Position numbers and translations under genes: made by a program. Shown piece after piece: positions 1-8,589 of a stretch of 64,000 bases of DNA; positions within the stretch are counted from its first letter, which is position 1; the number at the start of each line of letters is the position of its first letter. The DNA is taken from the NCBI GenBank assembly GCA_965227035.1, contig OZ245724.1, forward strand, positions 310,001-374,000, in the 5' to 3' direction. The notes beneath the pieces are model-generated. The model saw only the letters and a list, made by a program, of their open reading frames with translations. It did no database searches and had not been told where the DNA came from. This DNA is from CBDDFQ01 sp965227035. Lineage in GTDB: Bacteria > Pseudomonadota > Gammaproteobacteria > Burkholderiales > Burkholderiaceae_C.

Positions 1-1284
1 CACCAGCTCTTTCACCGCATGGGGTGAGCATTCGTTGCCGTCGGACATGGCCATGCCTCGCGAGAAGAAATGTTTGAGCTCGAAGGTGCCGTGCGGAGTC
101 GATATGAACTTGTTGTTCGTGACCCGCGATACGGTGGACTCGTGAATCCCGATTTCTTCGGCGACATCGCGCAAGGCAAGCGGCTTCATGCCGAGCGGGC
201 CGTGCTCCATGAACAATCGCTGCCGCTCGACGATGACGTTGGCAACGTCTCGAATCGTGGCGAACCTTTGCGCCACATTTCTCACCGTCCATCTCGCCTC
301 GGTCAGGTGCGATTGCAATTCGTCGAGAGCCGTGCGGCCCGCATCTTTCGCGCTCTGCGTGTCTCTCGAATCTTGCGTTGTCTGCTCGCGAGATCTGGAT
401 TTGTAGAACAGGTTTGCGCACACGGCATCGAGCTTCAGTTTCGGCACGACTGCATCGTTGATCTCGACCGTCCATCCCGACCCTCTCGCTTGCCTTCGCG
501 CAATGACGTCGGGCACGACGTAGGGAGTCAGGTGAATTCCGAATTTGAGCCCGGGTCTTGGATCGAGTCTTCGAATCGCATCGCATGCCAATTGCACCTC
601 GGTCTGAAGCGCACCGATCCGCTCGGCCAGCTTGCGTATGTCCCCGATCGCAAGCAGGTCGAGATGCCTGGACGCAATTTCCTGCGCGAGCGAACGAATT
701 CGACAGGCATCGATGGACTGCATCTGAAGAAGCAGGCATTCGGAAACGCTTCGCGCTCCGACGCCCGAAGGTTCGAGCGAATGCACCTGCTTCAGGGCGC
801 GTTCCAGTTCATCGCTGGAGGCGCCTGGTGTCACGCCCTGCAAGTCGCCAAGCGAGGCGAGGTCGTCGCGAAGATAGCCGTCGTCGTCGAGCGATGAAGC
901 GATGACGCTTGCGAGCAGATGGGTACGCGAGTCGATCCGTTTGGTATTGAGCTGGCTCTGCAAGTGTTCGCGCAGCGAGGTGCTCGAGGGAATCGATTCC
1001 AGCGCGTCCGACTGCATGTACATGCGCGCTTCTGAACTGGCGCTCCAGCCCTTTTGATCGACAACGTTCGCTTCGTCGTCGAGCACCAAGAATGGATTGA
1101 TCGATGCGGCACGCTCGATTTGCTCTGTGAAATCCAGCGACGACATTTGCAGCAATCGAACCGCGTGCTGCAGCATCGGCGACAACACCGAGGAAAGCGC
1201 TTTTGAAAGCGTTGGTGAAAGTGTCGCGGACGTCGAGGTCTGCGGGAGTTGTATCTGCCGTGCTGCGGCGCGATCAAAGGGCAT
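1..1284 (-). CDS. rpoN: RNA polymerase sigma-54 factor, 3' end outside window
   Basis: This is sigma-54, which directs RNA polymerase to -24/-12 promoters and needs an AAA+ activator to open them. About 428 residues lie in the window and the end of the gene is cut off. The N-terminal activator-interacting region reads LSPMLQHAVRLLQMSSLDF (about residues 33-51), followed by the core-binding domain. The C-terminal helix-turn-helix contains GIHESTVSRVTNNKF near the left edge. The RpoN box would lie beyond position 1. The frame stays open in the segments I translated. The ATG at 1284 gives the normal sigma-54 N terminus. It is divergent from an NtrC-type activator rather than placed in the usual lptB-rpoN-hpf cluster, so it may be a second rpoN copy (inference). 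Confidence 0.93.
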   Translation of the reverse strand, partial: MPFDRAAARQIQLPQTSTSATLSPTLSKALSSVLSPMLQHAVRLLQMSSLDFTEQIERAASINPFLVLDDEANVVDQKGWSASSEARMYMQSDALESIPSSTSLREHLQSQLNTKRIDSRTHLLASVIASSLDDDGYLRDDLASLGDLQGVTPGASSDELERALKQVHSLEPSGVGARSVSECLLLQMQSIDACRIRSLAQEIASRHLDLLAIGDIRKLAERIGALQTEVQLACDAIRRLDPRPGLKFGIHLTPYVVPDVIARRQARGSGWTVEINDAVVPKLKLDAVCANLFYKSRSREQTTQDSRDTQSAKDAGRTALDELQSHLTEARWTVRNVAQRFATIRDVANVIVERQRLFMEHGPLGMKPLALRDVAEEIGIHESTVSRVTNNKFISTPHGTFELKHFFSRGMAMSDGNECSPHAVKELV

Positions 1285-1579
1285 GCATTTGTATTGCAAT
1301 GACCGTGCCGCACGAACCGAAACAAAGTTCGACCCGCGCAAGTAGTTGATTCTGTTCAAAAAATTTAATTCGTTTTTGAGCGTCGGCGTGCTGCGCAATT
1401 AGATTTCAAGCAATCCTTACTGACGAGATACCCAAACTTGCAGCAAGAATGGCTGAGTTCATCGCGCTGGATGTAACTCGCTATGTCTTAGTACATTGCG
1501 GTCTCGTAATGAAGCCACTAATCTCGACAGCAGTACTCGGCAGTAGTTGGCAGTTGAGGCGAGTCAAACCAGGGAGCTT
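1285..1579. promoter_or_regulatory. Divergent promoter region between rpoN and the sigma-54 activator
   Basis: These 295 bases separate the divergent rpoN and activator genes and contain no convincing coding sequence. They are locally AT-richer around 1355-1380. I could not identify a confident -24/-12 or -35/-10 pair by eye. An AGGGAG Shine-Dalgarno at 1571-1576 precedes the activator's ATG. Confidence 0.4.
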
Positions 1580-2974
1580 ATGGGTCACGCACTCATCGTC
1601 GAGGACAACATCGATTCTGCAAGGATGATGGCCGCGCTTGTGGCAATCGAAGGCTATTCGGCAAGCACAGCGCATTCGCTGCGTGACGCTCGGCGCATGT
1701 TGGCTCTGCAGCAGCCGGACGTCATTTTTCTCGATCTGAATCTGCCCGACGGGAGTGGCCTTGCGCTGCTCCACGAGAACTCCGCGGTCGGCAACTGCGA
1801 CGTGGTGCTCATGACCGGAAATGCAAGCATCGAAAGTTCGATCGAAGCCTTGCGAATGGGTGCGACCGACTATCTGGTCAAGCCAATCGATCCGCAGCGC
1901 CTTCAGTACGTGCTGTCCAAAGCGAGGCGTCCGCCGCTGCTGAAAAAAGATATTCAGGAGCTCAGAAGCGAGTGGCAACGTACCGGCAGTTTCGGCCATC
2001 TGGTTGGGCGCTCGGCTCCAATGGAGTCGATTTACGAGCAGATTGCGCGAGTCGCTCCGACGAGTGTTTCGGTGTTCGTGACCGGAGAAAGCGGCACCGG
2101 TAAAGAGCTGGTGGCGCGAACAGTCCATGACTTGAGCCAGCGCAACAAAAAACAATTTCTGGCAGTGAATTGCGGAGCCATTTCTCCCAACCTGATGGAG
2201 AGTGAAATCTTCGGTCATGAAAAGGGCAGCTTCACGGGTGCCGACCGGCAGCATCAGGGTTTGTTCGAGCGGGCCCACATGGGCACTCTATTTCTCGATG
2301 AAATCACCGAGATGCCGCCCGCGCTTCAGGTAAAGCTTCTGCGAGTGCTGGAAACCGGAACGTTTTCGCGTGTCGGCTCAACCGATTTGATCCAGACAGA
2401 TGTCCGGGTCATTGCTGCTACCAATCGAGATTTACGGGATGCGGTTTCGGCAGGCGCCTTGCGGGAAGATTTGATGTTCCGCCTGAATGTGTTTCCCATC
2501 GAAATGCCGCCTCTGCGCAGTCGCAAGGACGACATTCCAACGCTCGCGCGCCATTTTCTTCGGACGATTTCCGAACGCGAAGGTTCGCTGAAACAGTTGA
2601 CGCCTTCGGCTCTCGGACATATGCAGCAATACGACTGGCCTGGAAACGTACGAGAGCTTCGGAACGCGATGCAGCGGTCTTATGTCATGTCCGATGGCGA
2701 CGTCACCGACGAATGGCTGCCCAGGTCGGCGGCGGCGTCCTCACGCGCCGAAAACACGACGCCCATCTCAGGCACTTTGGATGTCGCGCGGACCGAGCTT
2801 GCGACATTCGGTCGAGTGCCATTGGGCAGTCCGTTGGCCGATGTCGAGCGCGAATACATTCTGGCCATCTGGCGACATTGCGATCAGCATAAAGAGCGGA
2901 CCGCAGCCATGTTGGGGGTGAGCATCAAGACCCTCTACAACCGGCTCAAGGAATACGGGGTCGGCGATCGGTAG
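1580..2974 (+). CDS. NtrC-family sigma-54-dependent response regulator
   Basis: This is a three-domain transcriptional activator of about 464 residues. The receiver domain (about 1-115) has an acidic pair (E8, D9), phosphoacceptor D52 in FLDLNLPDGSG, T79 and K101. The AAA+ domain has a Walker A motif TGESGTGKE near 168-176, a sigma-54 contact loop GSFTGA near 216-221 and Walker B LFLDE near 237-241. The C terminus carries a Fis-type helix-turn-helix. The loop is GSFTGA where the family consensus is GAFTGA; this variant occurs in other members. I chose the ATG at 1580 because AGGGAG lies just upstream and because the TTG at 1547 would add 11 residues before the receiver fold. No cognate histidine kinase is present nearby. 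Its target genes are unknown; proximity to rpoN is the only clue. Confidence 0.93.
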   Translation: MGHALIVEDNIDSARMMAALVAIEGYSASTAHSLRDARRMLALQQPDVIFLDLNLPDGSGLALLHENSAVGNCDVVLMTGNASIESSIEALRMGATDYLVKPIDPQRLQYVLSKARRPPLLKKDIQELRSEWQRTGSFGHLVGRSAPMESIYEQIARVAPTSVSVFVTGESGTGKELVARTVHDLSQRNKKQFLAVNCGAISPNLMESEIFGHEKGSFTGADRQHQGLFERAHMGTLFLDEITEMPPALQVKLLRVLETGTFSRVGSTDLIQTDVRVIAATNRDLRDAVSAGALREDLMFRLNVFPIEMPPLRSRKDDIPTLARHFLRTISEREGSLKQLTPSALGHMQQYDWPGNVRELRNAMQRSYVMSDGDVTDEWLPRSAAASSRAENTTPISGTLDVARTELATFGRVPLGSPLADVEREYILAIWRHCDQHKERTAAMLGVSIKTLYNRLKEYGVGDR

Positions 2975-3031
2975 GAATTGCCGCAAGTTTCAAGCAAAAC
3001 TATCGCGAAACTATTGCAAAACTTTCCGGCT

Positions 3032-3259
3032 CTAGTTAGCCGGTTTTGACGAGCGGGTCTTCTCGTCGGCATTCTGTTTTGCCTGATCGACGCCGATATC
3101 CCGCTCTGCGACTCTTTTATCCGGATGCGCAGGCGGCGGCGCCGAGTCTGTGCTGTTCTCCGGTGTATCGACCGCAGACCCGGGATCTTCCTCACCCACC
3201 ACCGATTGCTTAATGGAATGCTTGGGTACCGGCGTCGGTTTTTTCGTCGTGTCGTTCAT
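3032..3259 (-). CDS. Small hydrophilic hypothetical protein
   Basis: This open frame of 75 residues is rich in Pro, Asp, Lys and Ser, with no hydrophobic segment, no Cys and no recognisable domain. Its composition resembles an intrinsically disordered stress-associated protein. It sits in a cluster of similarly hydrophilic small proteins (3.0-4.1 kb) and is divergent from the acidic protein at 3437. I do not recognise a family. The start is ATG with only a weak purine-rich sequence upstream, so coding status is likely but not certain. Confidence 0.55.
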   Translation of the reverse strand: MNDTTKKPTPVPKHSIKQSVVGEEDPGSAVDTPENSTDSAPPPAHPDKRVAERDIGVDQAKQNADEKTRSSKPAN

Positions 3260-3369
3260 GCATTCTTTCGCTATGTGATGGCCCGGCGCGCAAACGACGC
3301 AGGCAAATTTATCGAACTACGCCAGCCGTAGCCGATGTCCGACATTGTTTTCCCGAACTTCCAGCGACA

Positions 3370-3413
3370 GTGAATTTTTACTATTCACGGCGGATGCACA
3401 TACCGTCATCCGC
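3370..3413. promoter_or_regulatory. Two adjacent inverted repeats in the divergent small-gene promoter region
   Basis: GTGAATTTTTACTATTCAC (3370-3388) is a perfect 6-bp inverted repeat around 7 bases. It is followed at once by GCGGATG (3390-3396) and CATCCGC (3407-3413), a 7-bp inverted repeat around 10 bases. Both lie just upstream of the AAGGAG Shine-Dalgarno of the acidic protein gene and within the region shared with the divergent gene at 3259. They could be a protein operator plus a leader hairpin; no function is proven. Confidence 0.4.
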
Positions 3414-3436
3414 GGTATTTAAAAGGAGAACAGATC

Positions 3437-3748
3437 ATGGGTAAAAGCAGCCTTCTCGGTGGTGAACGTGCGGCGCAACAGCCGGCCGGACGAGACACCG
3501 ATCTACTAGGCCCAGGAGATTCCTCGGACAGTGGAAGCGATGTGCAAGGGGTTATGGATCCCGGTGTCGACTCCGACGCTGTGGGTACCGGCGAACGTGC
3601 CGACGTGGAGGGCGGTCGCACGCACGATGCGAGCGACATTGCTCCAGATCATCAGATCCGCGGCGAGGGCACACCAGGACTCGACGAAGTGGAAGATCTC
3701 GCCGCGGATGACGACGACGAGGATGAGGAAGACGACGAAGCTGCCTGA
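3437..3748 (+). CDS. Small acidic low-complexity protein
   Basis: This protein of 103 residues is strongly acidic and ends in a run of Asp/Glu (DDDDEDEEDDEAA). It is Gly- and Ser-rich and has no Cys or membrane segment. A good Shine-Dalgarno (AAAAGGAG at 3420-3427) lies 9 bases before the ATG. The N terminus (MGKSSLLGGERAAQQPAGRD) resembles small acidic proteins I recall from other Burkholderiales, but I know of no assigned function. It converges on the KGG-motif gene, with only a few bases between their stops. Cytosolic, probably disordered; stress association is an inference from its neighbours. Confidence 0.75.
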   Translation: MGKSSLLGGERAAQQPAGRDTDLLGPGDSSDSGSDVQGVMDPGVDSDAVGTGERADVEGGRTHDASDIAPDHQIRGEGTPGLDEVEDLAADDDDEDEEDDEAA

Positions 3749-3757
3749 GCTTCGGGA

Positions 3758-4066
3758 TCAGACGGCTGGCTTCGCAGGCTTGACCGACGCCGTGGTTGAA
3801 GCTGCGTTGTCGGTTGCCGCGTCGGAGCTGCCAGTACGTTTGCCGCTACGGCTTTTCGAGCCTGCCGCACGAGCTTCCTCGGAAGTGAACTCGTGCGCGT
3901 TTCCGCTTGCATGCGATGCCTTGCCGCCGAGGCTCGCAATTTCGCGTTGTCTCTGCGGATCCATCGATGCGAATCCTCTCGCTGCTGTCCCAGTCTTCTT
4001 CTTGACTTCGCCGGAAACGGGCGCGGCAGTGGAGGATGTCGAATCTTCGGGTTTTGTGGTTGCCAT
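3758..4066 (-). CDS. KGG-repeat stress-type protein
   Basis: This protein of 102 residues contains the stress-induced KGG motif, GFASMDPQRQREIASLGGKA (about 31-50), with a second degenerate copy (SEEARAAGSKS). Such GsiB-like hydrophilic proteins are associated with general or starvation stress in bacteria. The flanks are Ala/Ser/Thr/Lys-rich and probably disordered. The ATG at 4066 has AAAGG six bases upstream. It converges on the acidic protein gene at 3437. Confidence 0.8.
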   Translation of the reverse strand: MATTKPEDSTSSTAAPVSGEVKKKTGTAARGFASMDPQRQREIASLGGKASHASGNAHEFTSEEARAAGSKSRSGKRTGSSDAATDNAASTTASVKPAKPAV

Positions 4067-4216
4067 GGTTAACCTTTGCTTTTGTATTCAGAGGCGATCA
4101 AGGCGCCCCTCATCTAGTTACGGCAATCGGCGTGCCTGCTCTGCAAACTCGCTAAAAATCGACTCACCGTCGTTCAAATTATCGGAATCGCAGCGGGCCG
4201 ATGGCATCATTTACCG

Positions 4217-4816
4217 ATGACAAACAATGTTTCCACTTCGATGCCTTCGGGTGCCGACACGCAGCAGGTTGGTGCTCGCCCAACGTCCATCGCCGATGTG
4301 CTGTCTTTCTGGAACAGCGCGGGCCCTTCGAAGTGGTTTGCGAAAGATGACGGTTTCGACAAGGAATTCAAAAGCAGGTTCGAGAACGCGCATCTGGCGG
4401 CAGCCGCCGGCCTGCTCGATGACTGGCGCAAAACACCCGACGGAGTCTTGGCTTTGCTGATCCTTCTCGATCAGTTTCCGCGCAACTCGTACCGCGGCTC
4501 TCTGCGCATGTTCGCGACCGATCCGATGGCGCGTTCAATTGCCCGGGATGCGGTCGACTCGGGCATGGACGCCATGATCGAGATGCAGCTTCGGGTTTTT
4601 CTTTACCTGCCGTTCGAGCATTCCGAATCGCTGGACGATCAGGAACGCGCAGTTAAGTTGTGCTCGAACCTGGAGAGTGAAACGTACAGATTCGCAATTC
4701 TTCACCGGGACATCATCGCCAGATTTGGGCGGTTTCCGCACAGAAACGCCTTGTTAGGGCGCGAGTCGACCGGCGAGGAACTCGCGTTTCTGGCGACCGG
4801 TGGTTTTGCGGGCTGA
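4217..4816 (+). CDS. DUF924 family protein
   Basis: The 199 residues match the DUF924 family from about residue 22 onward. SIADVLSFWNSAGPSKWFAK is the typical N-terminal motif. It is followed by LLILLDQFPRNSYRG, FLYLPFEHSESLDDQ and the C-terminal FGRFPHRNALLGRESTGEE. The fold is alpha-helical and TPR-like, and no biochemical activity is established for the family. The first 20 or so residues are Ser/Thr-rich and may be a non-conserved extension. It stands alone, with a short gap after the divergent KGG gene. Confidence 0.88.
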   Translation: MTNNVSTSMPSGADTQQVGARPTSIADVLSFWNSAGPSKWFAKDDGFDKEFKSRFENAHLAAAAGLLDDWRKTPDGVLALLILLDQFPRNSYRGSLRMFATDPMARSIARDAVDSGMDAMIEMQLRVFLYLPFEHSESLDDQERAVKLCSNLESETYRFAILHRDIIARFGRFPHRNALLGRESTGEELAFLATGGFAG

Positions 4817-4939
4817 AACTCCCGCGACGCCGTTTTCCGGAGGGATGTCATTTGACGTAGTTGCCCGATAGTGGGAAACATAGAATCGACGATAGAGACC
4901 GTCCAATGCACATGCAATCGGCCTCGCAAACAGGCATTC

Positions 4940-5392
4940 ATGAAAAGAAGTTTCTGGTCGCTTTTCGTCTCGGTGGTCTTGGGATTAGCTGTCTCGAGCG
5001 GCGCCGCCAATGCCGAGGCGGTGTGGTTCAACATCAAGGGCGACAGCAGCAAGCCCAACCTGGACACAGTAGAAGTGGATGTCGACAGCGCCATCCAGCA
5101 GGGCGATTCCCGACTGGTCAACCTGCGGGTGAACCGCGCTGGAAGTCGCACGGCTTACGATCACCTGCCGTATCGCTCCTACCATTCCTCGGTCCTCATC
5201 AACTGCGACACGCTCACCGGCAATCACTCGGTGCTCACTTTGTTCAGCGGGCCGCTTTGGAAGGGCGATCAACGCGTTCTCAGGTACATCGGCGCCGATG
5301 GCCCCGACCTTGCCTTCGCCGATATGACGCCCAATCCGAACGCACGAATCATCAGAGCCGCGTGCTCTATCGCATCGATCAAGACGCGCTAG
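4940..5392 (+). CDS. Secreted protein resembling surface-adhesin E-like proteins
   Basis: This exported protein of about 150 residues has a clear signal peptide, MKRSFWSLFVSVVLGLAVSS, ending in GAANA. The start at 4940 gives this signal peptide directly; the longer frame from 4871 would put 23 unrelated residues in front. The mature part has a beta-rich pattern (VWFNIKGD, VEVDVDSAIQQGDSRLVNLR, YRSYHSSVLINCDT). Two Cys near the middle and the end could form a disulphide. The pattern resembles the small surface-adhesin E-like family common in betaproteobacteria, but that assignment is tentative. A bidirectional terminator follows. Confidence 0.6.
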   Translation: MKRSFWSLFVSVVLGLAVSSGAANAEAVWFNIKGDSSKPNLDTVEVDVDSAIQQGDSRLVNLRVNRAGSRTAYDHLPYRSYHSSVLINCDTLTGNHSVLTLFSGPLWKGDQRVLRYIGADGPDLAFADMTPNPNARIIRAACSIASIKTR

Positions 5393-5424
5393 CAGTTTCA
5401 ACTCCGACGCAGCCGGCAAAATAA

Positions 5425-5459
5425 AAACGCGCCGCTATCGAAAGACAGTCGGCGCGTTT
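5425..5459. terminator. Bidirectional rho-independent terminator
   Basis: AAACGCGCCG (5425-5434) and CGGCGCGTTT (5450-5459) form a perfect 10-bp GC-rich stem. A-tracts on the left and T-residues on the right suit termination in both directions. It separates the convergent secreted-protein gene and the ompW gene. Confidence 0.8.
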
Positions 5460-5490
5460 GCTTTGTCCGCCTTCGAGGCGGTGTCCAGCC

Positions 5491-6195
5491 TTAGAACTTG
5501 TAGCCCAGCTTCACCACATAGAAAGTCGGATCGAGCGTTAGCTTGCCGGTGGTGACCGTGCCGCCGGTGCCGACGAACGTCGCAGTCGTCTTGAGCGGCA
5601 GATACGACACAGCCGCATTGATGGAAAGGCGGTCGTTGATGTTGTAGATCACGCCGATGTCGTACACCGGTGCCCAGGAGGAGCTCAACTTCGCGCCGCC
5701 GCTGGCGAGCGAATTGATAAGAGGATCGGCGGTATTTGCCTTGACGCTCGAGAAGCTCGCATGCGCAATGCCTATCCCCAGAAACGGACGCCATTGGCTG
5801 TTGGGAGTGCCGAACAGATACTTGGCGACCAGAGCCGGGGTGACTTCGCGAGCAGACGCCGCATCCGGATGCGCACCCGAAGGCAGATTTACGTCGACCT
5901 TGAACTTGGGCGGAATGCCGATCGACAGTTCTGCACCGATGTTGTCGGTGAACATGTACATCGCGCCGATGGCCAGTGTGTAGACGTTGTCGATGCTGGC
6001 CGTGGCGCCATTTGTCGCAGCGTTGAAAGGTACGGCGGCCGGGCCAGTCGAGGTGAGTTTGCCTAGCGAGGTGTCGGGCGAGATGCCCGCCAGCCCGACG
6101 CTGACGATGGTGTCGCCCGCTTTTTGAGCAAACGCCGAAGCCGAAAGCATCAGCATTGCAGCCATCAAGAGGGGGGACTTTTTAAATGTTTTCAT
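5491..6195 (-). CDS. ompW: OmpW family outer membrane protein
   Basis: This 234-residue protein is a small beta-barrel of the outer membrane. The signal peptide is MKTFKKSPLLMAAMLMLSAS, ending in AFAQ. OmpW-type features include VYTLAIGAMYMFTDNIGAEL, VTPALVAKYLFG, WRPFLGIGIAHASF and LTLDPTFYVVKLGYKF. It ends in a C-terminal Phe, as expected for BAM-dependent insertion. The ATG at 6195 begins the signal peptide; the longer frame to 6396 adds an unrelated extension. OmpW proteins are thought to form a hydrophobic channel for small molecules. It is transcribed alone and ends at a bidirectional terminator. Confidence 0.9.
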   Translation of the reverse strand: MKTFKKSPLLMAAMLMLSASAFAQKAGDTIVSVGLAGISPDTSLGKLTSTGPAAVPFNAATNGATASIDNVYTLAIGAMYMFTDNIGAELSIGIPPKFKVDVNLPSGAHPDAASAREVTPALVAKYLFGTPNSQWRPFLGIGIAHASFSSVKANTADPLINSLASGGAKLSSSWAPVYDIGVIYNINDRLSINAAVSYLPLKTTATFVGTGGTVTTGKLTLDPTFYVVKLGYKF

Positions 6196-6392
6196 AGGTC
6201 TTCTCGATCTGTTTGGATGGATCGTCCGGCTTGTGTCTTGCACGAATCGGACTGAGCACAAGTTACACGTCGACCCAAACACCGGCAATGTGGAAAGCCC
6301 TAAAACGAAAGCCTGCGTTGCAAGAAGCCTACAGTGATCCGCCGTGCGACCGGCTCTCACCTCGAAACTACCGTTTCGCTTCCTTGTTTCAA

Positions 6393-7479
6393 TCAATCCA
6401 GCATCGTCTGCGCGATTGCCTTACCCAAAGTCTCGAAGAGCACCTCGGCTTCCTTCTGATCGTCCAGATCTTTCGCGCATGTCGCAGCCACGATTGCGTT
6501 CGCTCCATTGTTCTCGGGACTCACGACGATCATGTGGCAGGCTCGCCGGTATTGCGTCCCGGTCTTGTGGATGATCCTGTACTTTTTGGGAATGCCAGCT
6601 TCCAGCCGATAAGTGCCGCGCGGATTGTCGAACTTCATATATCTGAAAAGTACTCGCGTGCTCTGCGGCGTTAGCAGCTTGCCTGCCACGAGTTGCTCCA
6701 GCATCCTGCCGTACGAATCCAGCGTTGCCATGTTGACACCGCTCTCATAGAAGCGGTCATAGGCCTCTTCCATGGTCTTGGCCTGCACTTGCGAAGGATC
6801 GACGCCCATTGCGCGTCGGGCCGAATCGAATCGGGCAGGACCCATACGTGCGCCCGCAATCTGCACGAGCTGAAGATTGGTCAGCCTGCGTGCATCGGGA
6901 TGAATCTGCGCATAGACGTCGTATCTGATCTGCGTGAAATTCGTCAACGTCTTGAGCTGAGTTAGGTCGAGAACTTCTTTGGCGGTCTTGTTCAACTCGT
7001 CCAGTCCGACGGTTCTGATCAGCATGTTCGCGGCGGTGTTGTCGCTCACGGTCAGCATGCGCTCTAGCAGCGAGCTGATGGCGAATCGACCGCCGACCGG
7101 CGTCCAGACCAACTGACCCGAACCGTCGACCTTGTCCCTTTCTTCGAGCACCACCGAATCGCTCAGCTTTCGCTTACCCTCATCGACCTGTTTCAAAGTG
7201 GCGATTCCGACCAACACCTTTACCGTCGACGCCAGATACCACTGCTCGTTCGACCCATATTGGAACGTCTCGTTGGTCGCGAGCTTTTTCACGTAGAGCC
7301 CGAAGGTGCCCGGCGAGCTTTTGTCGATGGCTTCCACGCGGGTTTTCAACGTTGCGCGCCAGTCGGACGGCTGCTGCGCTAATGCGCCCTCAGCGGTGAG
7401 GAGCGGTGGGAAAAGTAGAAGCGCGCTGAGTAGGCGGGGGAGGGCAGGATTTCGATTTGCGGTCGTCGGACCAGAGCAC
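6393..7479 (-). CDS. Class A beta-lactamase-like serine hydrolase (copy 2), start disrupted by apparent frameshift
   Basis: This is a secreted serine hydrolase of the beta-lactamase/transpeptidase-like superfamily. It has STVK (the SxxK nucleophile motif), SDNTAA and HKTGTQYRR (the KTG motif). The signal-like stretch LLSALLLFPPLLTAEGALAQ is in frame, but no ATG, GTG or TTG lies upstream in that frame within a sensible distance. A GTG at 7479 in the other frame, followed by LWSDDRKSK, would give a normal signal peptide if one base were removed from the G5 run at 7436-7440. So I place the start at 7479 with a presumed 1-nt indel. The omega-loop Glu of class A beta-lactamases is not evident. It is a tandem paralogue of the upstream gene. 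Confidence 0.65.
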
Positions 7480-8589
7480 GCCCGATCGGCAGACGGACGC
7501 TCCCGCTTCGCGAAGCGCGCGTTCCGAGCGAGACAGCGAAATATCTCCGCTGCTGCACGCGACCACGAGGACCGGATCGCGGCCGCCACCCTTGACGCCG
7601 ATGCGCGAATTGGTAATCCAGCCAGCATCGCAAAAACGGCGTCGCTGGGTTCCGGTCTTGTGAGCAAAACGGACATCATTGGGTAATCCGGCCTTGATTC
7701 GTTGCGAGCCGGTGACGACCCTGTACATCAAACTTTGCAGGTAGTCGGTCGACTTCTGTGTAAGCACTTTGCCATTGCGGGTGAGCGTGAGAAGCTCGGC
7801 GTAAGCATCGAGTCGACCTGAGTTCAGGCCAGTGGCGTAGTAGGCGGTATAGGCCTCCTCCAGCGTACGCATCTTGAATTTTTCGAGCGGAACTCCGCTC
7901 AGATGGCTGAGCAATGCCATTCGATCCTTGTCTGCCCTTTGCTCATTCAGAAGAAGCAGATCGCGAGCGCTCAACTTGTAGGGATCGTCGATCAGATAAC
8001 CATAAATTTGCCGTCGCACTTCCGACAGCTTGGTGATTCGTCCGAATCCGTTTGGAACGATGGACGCGAGCACCGAGTTCACCTGGTCGATGCCCACCAT
8101 TTCGATCAGCATGTCGCTCGCCATGTTGTCGCTGAAGATGATCATCTGCTCCATGAGGAATTGCACGTTGAGCGCAACGCCTATCGGCAGCTTGTTCGTG
8201 TGCCCGGCTCCGTCCACATAGTCGGACGGGCGAATCGAAGTCCTGGTGTCGAGAGTGAATTTTCCCTCATCGATAGCGCGCAGAACCGCAATGGCAACCG
8301 GCACTTTGACCATAGAGGCCAGGTACCAGCTCTCGTCGCCGCGATACGAGACGAACTGCTTCGACTTTTCATCTCGCACGTAAACCCCGATTTGCGGCCC
8401 ACCGGCGTCCATCGATCCCGCGTCGAGACGCTTCATGTCTGCGGCAATCCGTTCCTGCCAAAGCGAAGGCGCCGTCTCGGCTGAAAATGCGCATGAGCTG
8501 GCAACCAGAAACGCGCAGGAAGCCAGGCTTCGCAAGCGACGGGCGACGAAATTTCGATCAGATTTACGATGAAAAGGCATCCGATTCAT
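7390..8589 (-). CDS. Class A beta-lactamase-like serine hydrolase (copy 1)
   Basis: This is an exported serine hydrolase of about 399 residues. A basic N terminus precedes LASCAFLVASSCAFSA, a signal peptide. The catalytic motifs are S92MVK95, S153DN155 and K311TG313. The SDN-to-KTG spacing is about 158 residues, much longer than in true class A penicillinases. The position expected for the general-base Glu is occupied by SEVRRQIY here but by TQIRYDVY in the paralogue, so it is not conserved. That argues against a typical penicillinase; the substrate is unknown. The last 25 or so residues (Pro/Ser-rich) overlap the presumed start of copy 2. An alternative start is at 8580. Confidence 0.8.
   Translation of the reverse strand: MNRMPFHRKSDRNFVARRLRSLASCAFLVASSCAFSAETAPSLWQERIAADMKRLDAGSMDAGGPQIGVYVRDEKSKQFVSYRGDESWYLASMVKVPVAIAVLRAIDEGKFTLDTRTSIRPSDYVDGAGHTNKLPIGVALNVQFLMEQMIIFSDNMASDMLIEMVGIDQVNSVLASIVPNGFGRITKLSEVRRQIYGYLIDDPYKLSARDLLLLNEQRADKDRMALLSHLSGVPLEKFKMRTLEEAYTAYYATGLNSGRLDAYAELLTLTRNGKVLTQKSTDYLQSLMYRVVTGSQRIKAGLPNDVRFAHKTGTQRRRFCDAGWITNSRIGVKGGGRDPVLVVACSSGDISLSRSERALREAGASVCRSGVLWSDDRKSKSCPPPPTQRASTFPTAPHR

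Noticed and set aside
70..897. 275-codon open frame on the plus strand
   Set aside because: It is antisense to rpoN, whose sigma-54 motifs are clear on the minus strand.
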